A DNA stretch of 46,527 nt from assembly GCF_001675165.1 (NCBI RefSeq), contig NZ_LROS01000023.1, forward strand, positions 1 through 46,527, in the 5' to 3' direction. Origin of the DNA: Clostridium ragsdalei P11 (GTDB taxonomy: Bacteria; Bacillota; Clostridia; Clostridiales; Clostridiaceae). Under the pieces are notes generated by a model. It was not told where the DNA came from. It did no database searches and was given only the letters and a program-made list of their open reading frames with translations. The position numbers were made by a program, and so were the translations under genes. Positions 42,717-46,527 of the stretch are shown piece after piece; position 1 is the first letter of the stretch; every line of letters starts with the position of its first letter.

Positions 42717-44426
42717 TTAAAGTTTTATAGTGCCATTTAAGCCTTTATTTGACGGCCAATTGATAATTCTGTTATTAAAATTAATTTCAACATGATCATT
42801 TAGAACCCTAATACATATACTTCGAGAATTATTTCTATACTTTAATATATTAGCTAAACATATAGCCTTTTCCAGACCATCTCCCCTTTGATAGTTGCAT
42901 ACTTCATCTGGTTGAGCCATTCGAGAGCCGTTATATATGGATACATTAGGCATATTCTCCAATGCATTTATAACTTCATCTTCACTTAAGTTTTGGTACA
43001 TATTAATTGAAACGGGATTTCGCTCTAAAGCTGCTTTGATAAAAGGATCCCATTCAGTTCTGGAAAAATCTCTTAATGCGTAAAAAGCAAGATCTGCAGA
43101 AACGTTTGTGTCTCTAATAGACTCTAAATAGTTAACAATATCTTCACGGCTCATTTCTGACGATAACTGTATTGGTTCTGCTTTAATAAAATTCTTATTC
43201 TTTCCAGGAAGCCTTGGATCTATATTGCAAAATTCATATAGTGAAGTTAAAATCTCCTTTAGCGGCATATTAGGGCAGTTAAGTTCATCCATTACACTGG
43301 TAATATCATTCTCATCATTAAAATCTACTTTGTGTTTTTTAAAGAATTCATCAAAGTTATTAAGACATATCCTATTTTGTATTGGTTCCTGAGAAAATTC
43401 ATACTCATCAATCTCAGACAGCAGTTTGTCTCTCGTACTCTTATTGATCTTGAAAGAGCTAGTATGTTCATAGGCATAGGCCTTTTCAGCGGGAATATAT
43501 CTGTGGCCGCCATGATACTCATGCTTAATTTGAAAGAATTTTTGAAGATGGCTCTCCTGCCTAAGAAAATTGCATAACATCTCATAATCTATGTCATGTA
43601 CAAGGAATTTCTTGAGTTTTTTTTCAAAGTCCATATATACTTCATGATCTATGGTTGCTTCGGGATATACCACATGAACAAAACCTGTGTTATGAGCAAT
43701 AATTGTAATTTGTTCGTTTCGTATTGCTCTTTGAGCTTTTACTGTAAGTTCAGTACCGTTAAACCACATATTTTTAGTAACAATCCTTCTATTATTTGTT
43801 ACTATTCCACCCTTTACATCTACAAAATTTTGTGAATGAAGTGGTGTTGCAAGCAGGTATATGTCTTTAAGTGGTATTTTACATATTATAAACAATGCAG
43901 CGGCATAAAGAGTAGATAAGGACACACATTCACCTGCACCCTTTTCGTAGTTCTTTTTGTATTTGAATGCATTCATTGCTTCTACAGTTTCAGTCTTCCA
44001 ATAAGGAATCATATTAGAGTTATATTTATCAAGACCAAAATGCCGTCTAATATCCATACTAAAATAATATTTGTCTCCTTCATAACCAAACAAGGCATTA
44101 CTTCTGCTTATTGTATCAACATTCATAAAGGGTTCAAAACGTGCTATTTCATTCTCTTTAGTTGTAAGCCCCCATGTATCAATATCCAGATTAAAATCAT
44201 AATTGTCCATTATATACTGCTTAAGTCTTAATATTTTCCTATATGGATTTAGTTTGTCAATATCCTTAAACCATTCATCCTTCTTCCATTCCCATATAAT
44301 TGGAGACATTATGTTTGCTAGCAAGAGACTATATAGAAGTTCCGGAAATATGAAAATCTCCATATCTGATAGGGTAACTGCTGATGAATATTTTTCTATA
44401 TCCTTATTATTAAAAATCTTAAACAC
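42717..44426 (-). CDS. Transglutaminase-like cysteine-protease fold protein, unknown role
   Basis: A 569-residue protein. GAGECVSLSTLYAAALFI (C167) and ATPLHSQNFVDVKGG (H197, D203) give the Cys, His and Asp of the transglutaminase-like core. The rest (KAYAYEHTSS, EEFFKKH and a helical C-terminal third) is not recognised, and there is no signal peptide. It may be a protease or a non-catalytic relative. The GTG at 44426 is the first possible start but sits only two bases after AAAGGA, so the start is uncertain. It is convergent with the membrane protein gene and divergent from the chromate transporter pair. Confidence 0.6.
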   Translation of the reverse strand: MFKIFNNKDIEKYSSAVTLSDMEIFIFPELLYSLLLANIMSPIIWEWKKDEWFKDIDKLNPYRKILRLKQYIMDNYDFNLDIDTWGLTTKENEIARFEPFMNVDTISRSNALFGYEGDKYYFSMDIRRHFGLDKYNSNMIPYWKTETVEAMNAFKYKKNYEKGAGECVSLSTLYAAALFIICKIPLKDIYLLATPLHSQNFVDVKGGIVTNNRRIVTKNMWFNGTELTVKAQRAIRNEQITIIAHNTGFVHVVYPEATIDHEVYMDFEKKLKKFLVHDIDYEMLCNFLRQESHLQKFFQIKHEYHGGHRYIPAEKAYAYEHTSSFKINKSTRDKLLSEIDEYEFSQEPIQNRICLNNFDEFFKKHKVDFNDENDITSVMDELNCPNMPLKEILTSLYEFCNIDPRLPGKNKNFIKAEPIQLSSEMSREDIVNYLESIRDTNVSADLAFYALRDFSRTEWDPFIKAALERNPVSINMYQNLSEDEVINALENMPNVSIYNGSRMAQPDEVCNYQRGDGLEKAICLANILKYRNNSRSICIRVLNDHVEINFNNRIINWPSNKGLNGTIKL

Positions 44427-44796
44427 ATCCTTTTTATTGATAAAATTATACTGCTACGTATATAAATTTTAACATCTTCATAGTGTAGCTACAAGTCTAG
44501 AATATGGCGAAAATATTATTTATGCTTATGAAACTAAAAGTTTTTTGGTAATTTAAGGTTACTTATGACAGATAAAAGTTTTATTTTTTAAGTGATTCAA
44601 GTGATCAATTCTTTTGTTTGTAAATAGTTGAGTTTCTATGAAACTTTATCATAAAAATAATACATTTTTTACATATTTATGGAGAAGAAATAGAACTTGT
44701 ACTATAATAAAAATATATATTAGGATGTTTAATTTTTTGATTATGTAAATTCCTCAATTATAAAAACACCCACTAATCAGCTGTGAAGGAGAAAAG
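44427..44796. other. Gene-free divergent promoter region
   Basis: This AT-rich spacer lies between divergent genes and holds no gene, repeat or RNA that I recognise. The ribosome-binding site GAAGGAG of the transporter gene is at its right end. Confidence 0.5.
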
Positions 44797-45369
44797 ATGA
44801 AAAGAAATTTAAAGTTTTACAAAACACTGTTTGTGTCAACATTTTCAGTTAGCGCTTTCACCTTTGGGGGCGGATATGTGATTGTGCCATTGATGAAGCA
44901 TAAATTTGTTGATACACTTCATTGGATTGATGAAAATGAGATGCTGGATATTGTTGCCATTTCACAGTCTTTGCCAGGGTCAATGGCCGTCGATGCTTCT
45001 GCTTTGGTCGGCTACCGTCTAGCTGGTATTCCAGGAGTAATTGTGGCGCTTATCTCAACGATTTTGCCACCTCTGGTCATTATAGCTGTTGTTTCACTCT
45101 TTTACCAGATGTTTAAAACAAATCCAGTGGTAAATGCTGTTCTAAAGGGAATGCAGGCGGGAATTGCGGCTGTTATTGCCGATGTGGTGATTTCTGGTGG
45201 GACTGAAATCTGCAAATCGAAAAACGCTCTTTCAATTTTTATCATGATCGCTTCCTTCTGTACAATTTATTTTCTAAATGCAAATGTCATATGGGTCATT
45301 CTGGCGTGTGGTGCACTTGGTGGCATTTTAACAGCTATTCAAAACCGAAAGAAGGTGATGAAAACATGA
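44797..45369 (+). CDS. chrA: Chromate transporter, first short-chain subunit
   Basis: A 190-residue membrane protein of the CHR family: FSVSAFTFGGGYVIVPLM near the start and ISQSLPGSMAVDASALVGYRLAGIPGV, with about five to six helices. It is half the size of the fused ChrA proteins, and the next gene gives the second half. The pair would form a heterodimer in the membrane and export chromate, or transport a related anion. GAAGGAG stands about 6 bases before the ATG. Its stop overlaps the next start by four bases (ATGA). Confidence 0.9.
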   Translation: MKRNLKFYKTLFVSTFSVSAFTFGGGYVIVPLMKHKFVDTLHWIDENEMLDIVAISQSLPGSMAVDASALVGYRLAGIPGVIVALISTILPPLVIIAVVSLFYQMFKTNPVVNAVLKGMQAGIAAVIADVVISGGTEICKSKNALSIFIMIASFCTIYFLNANVIWVILACGALGGILTAIQNRKKVMKT

Positions 45370-45935
45370 TTTATTGGAAATTGCTTTTGAGTTTTCTACA
45401 GGTAGGACTTTTTAGTTTTGGCGGTGGTTATGGAATTCTTCCACTTATTCAGCAGCAGGTTGTCACCCAGAATCACTGGCTGACGATGAAAGAATTTGCC
45501 GATGTAGTGACGATTTCTCAAATGACACCAGGACCGATTGTCTTGAACGCTTCCACATTCATAGGAATGAAAATGGCAGGGGTAACAGGTGCTATTGTGG
45601 CGACTTTTGGCTGCGCATTTCCAACGACAGTACTAGCAATTATTGTTGGATACTATTATTACAAGTATCGAGACATGACGCTTGTAAAAGGAATTTTTCA
45701 AGGGCTGCGCCCGGCTATTGTTTCTCTGATTGCCACAGTTGGGATGTCCATTTTGTTTTTATCACTGTTCAATGCTGAAGTATTCACTTTGAGTGTATTT
45801 TCTCATGTAGATTGGAAAGCTGTAGTCATGTTTCTAAGCTGTTTGTTCATTCTGCGCAAGTGGAAAACGAACCCAATTTACATCATGCTTGGTTCTGGAG
45901 TTATAGGGATAGTAGCTTATCTTTTCATGGGGTAA
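45366..45935 (+). CDS. chrA: Chromate transporter, second short-chain subunit
   Basis: A 189-residue CHR-family membrane protein: LFSFGGGYGILPLIQQQVV, then ISQMTPGPIVLNASTFIGMKMAGVTGAIVATFG, the same domain as the first subunit with different details. The frame is open from 45291, but the ATG at 45366 in the ATGA overlap, with AAGGTG upstream, is the natural start. Short CHR pairs are typical of Firmicutes. Base composition is higher in G and C than in the arrays. Confidence 0.9.
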   Translation: MIYWKLLLSFLQVGLFSFGGGYGILPLIQQQVVTQNHWLTMKEFADVVTISQMTPGPIVLNASTFIGMKMAGVTGAIVATFGCAFPTTVLAIIVGYYYYKYRDMTLVKGIFQGLRPAIVSLIATVGMSILFLSLFNAEVFTLSVFSHVDWKAVVMFLSCLFILRKWKTNPIYIMLGSGVIGIVAYLFMG

Positions 45936-46527
45936 TATGAAGGAATGTGTAACTTAGCGGAAAATTCCTTAAATGAACTTAGTTTTCTTACTTTTTCTAA
46001 TTCCTCATCTTCCAAAACATATTTTAAAAATTGAGGATATAACTTTAAAGCTGTAATTATATCTTCACAGGCCTTATTTTCTTCATTAATTAAGGCATAA
46101 AAACAACTTCTGTTGTAATATAAAAAATGTACCTTGCTGCAATTATTAATTCCATCAGATAAAATTTCTATACCTTTTTTTGTATCTTTATATTTATAAA
46201 TTACTGCTAAATTCAAATAACTGTATTCATAATGCTTGTTTTTATTAATTGATCTCTCATAGAAGCCAATAGCCTTTTTTATCATATTAAACTTATAACA
46301 AATTACTCCCATATTGAACAAAGCTAAATAATTATTTGGATCTATTTTTAAAGCTTTTGAAAACTTCTTATACGCAAGATCATTTCGATTTTGTTCTTCA
46401 TATAGGGTTTCTAAGTGATAATTTAACTTATACTAGGAAACTTCTAGCATAAGCTAATGAATGAATCTTAGCAAAATTAGAATTAAGTTCGTCAAAAAGA
46501 ATTTTAATATCTGATACTAATTCCCAT
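45917..46527 (-). pseudogene. TPR-repeat protein gene, 5' end outside window, in-frame stop
   Basis: The 3' part codes for tetratricopeptide repeats (FNMGVICYKFNMIKKAIGFYERSINKNKHYEYSYLNLAVIYKYKD). The similarity goes on upstream in the same frame (LNYHLETLYEEQNRNDLAYKKFSKALKIDPNNYLALF), but a TAA lies at 46428-46430. Beyond it the frame continues (IKILFDELNSNFAKIHSLAYARSFLV). So the gene is either broken by a nonsense change or restarted from a TTG near 46321. The 3' end overlaps the end of the transporter gene by 19 bases on the other strand. Confidence 0.6.

Overview
The window is AT-rich DNA with AAGGAGG-type ribosome-binding sites, frequent TTG/GTG starts and a sigma factor–YvrJ–DUF1659–DUF2922–amidase cluster of the clostridial type. 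It most likely comes from a Clostridium-like Firmicute. It is accessory DNA: a replication gene of phage type, two arrays of single-gene cassettes, a small lysis-like cluster and a dense defence island. More ordinary-looking genes follow from about 42.7 kb.

Layout. 1-932: DnaD-type replisome organiser with an origin-like inverted repeat and iterons inside it. 933-6761, array 1: two SAM methyltransferases, a SMEK-domain protein, a broken nuclease-like gene and a DUF4365 protein. Most gaps hold copies of the same short imperfect inverted repeat, and the array ends in the 3' scrap of a nitroreductase gene. 6836-8951: sigma factor, YvrJ-like protein, DUF1659, DUF2922 and N-acetylmuramoyl-L-alanine amidase. 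9343-29263, defence island: a 1517-aa Avs-like STAND NTPase with a nuclease domain; an XRE/ImmA-IrrE/PIN-like trio; a HEPN-zinc ribbon protein; an HNH endonuclease; a Lamassu/ABC-3C three-gene operon; a second HEPN protein; and an AAA ATPase/Toprim pair. Between them lie copies of a large, apparently structured RNA, two long ones in opposite orientation and a third that is truncated. 29797-31968: a Ser/Thr kinase and an unknown protein. 32214-32254: the 3' part of a tRNA gene without its 5' part, probably an attachment-site half. 32680-41393, array 2: it begins with a decayed copy of the end of the replisome-organiser gene and ends with an intact nitroreductase. Between them are acetyltransferases, a LysR regulator with an old-yellow-enzyme-type reductase, two methyltransferases, a CPBP protease and an inserted exonuclease-BRCT gene on the other strand. 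41721-46527: a membrane coiled-coil protein, a transglutaminase-like protein, a chromate transporter pair and a broken TPR gene.

The most unusual signal is the pair of arrays. Cargo genes are mostly single, in one orientation, and separated by a repeat of about 36-60 bp whose arms form an imperfect hairpin close to the stop codon before and the ribosome-binding site after. Both arrays have the same outer borders but different contents. This resembles an integron cassette array, but no integron integrase is visible and the repeat lacks the usual attC core. The second strong signal is the repeated RNA: two diverged copies keep the same long stems, with compensatory base changes. All functional statements rest on motif recognition by eye; no database search was possible.
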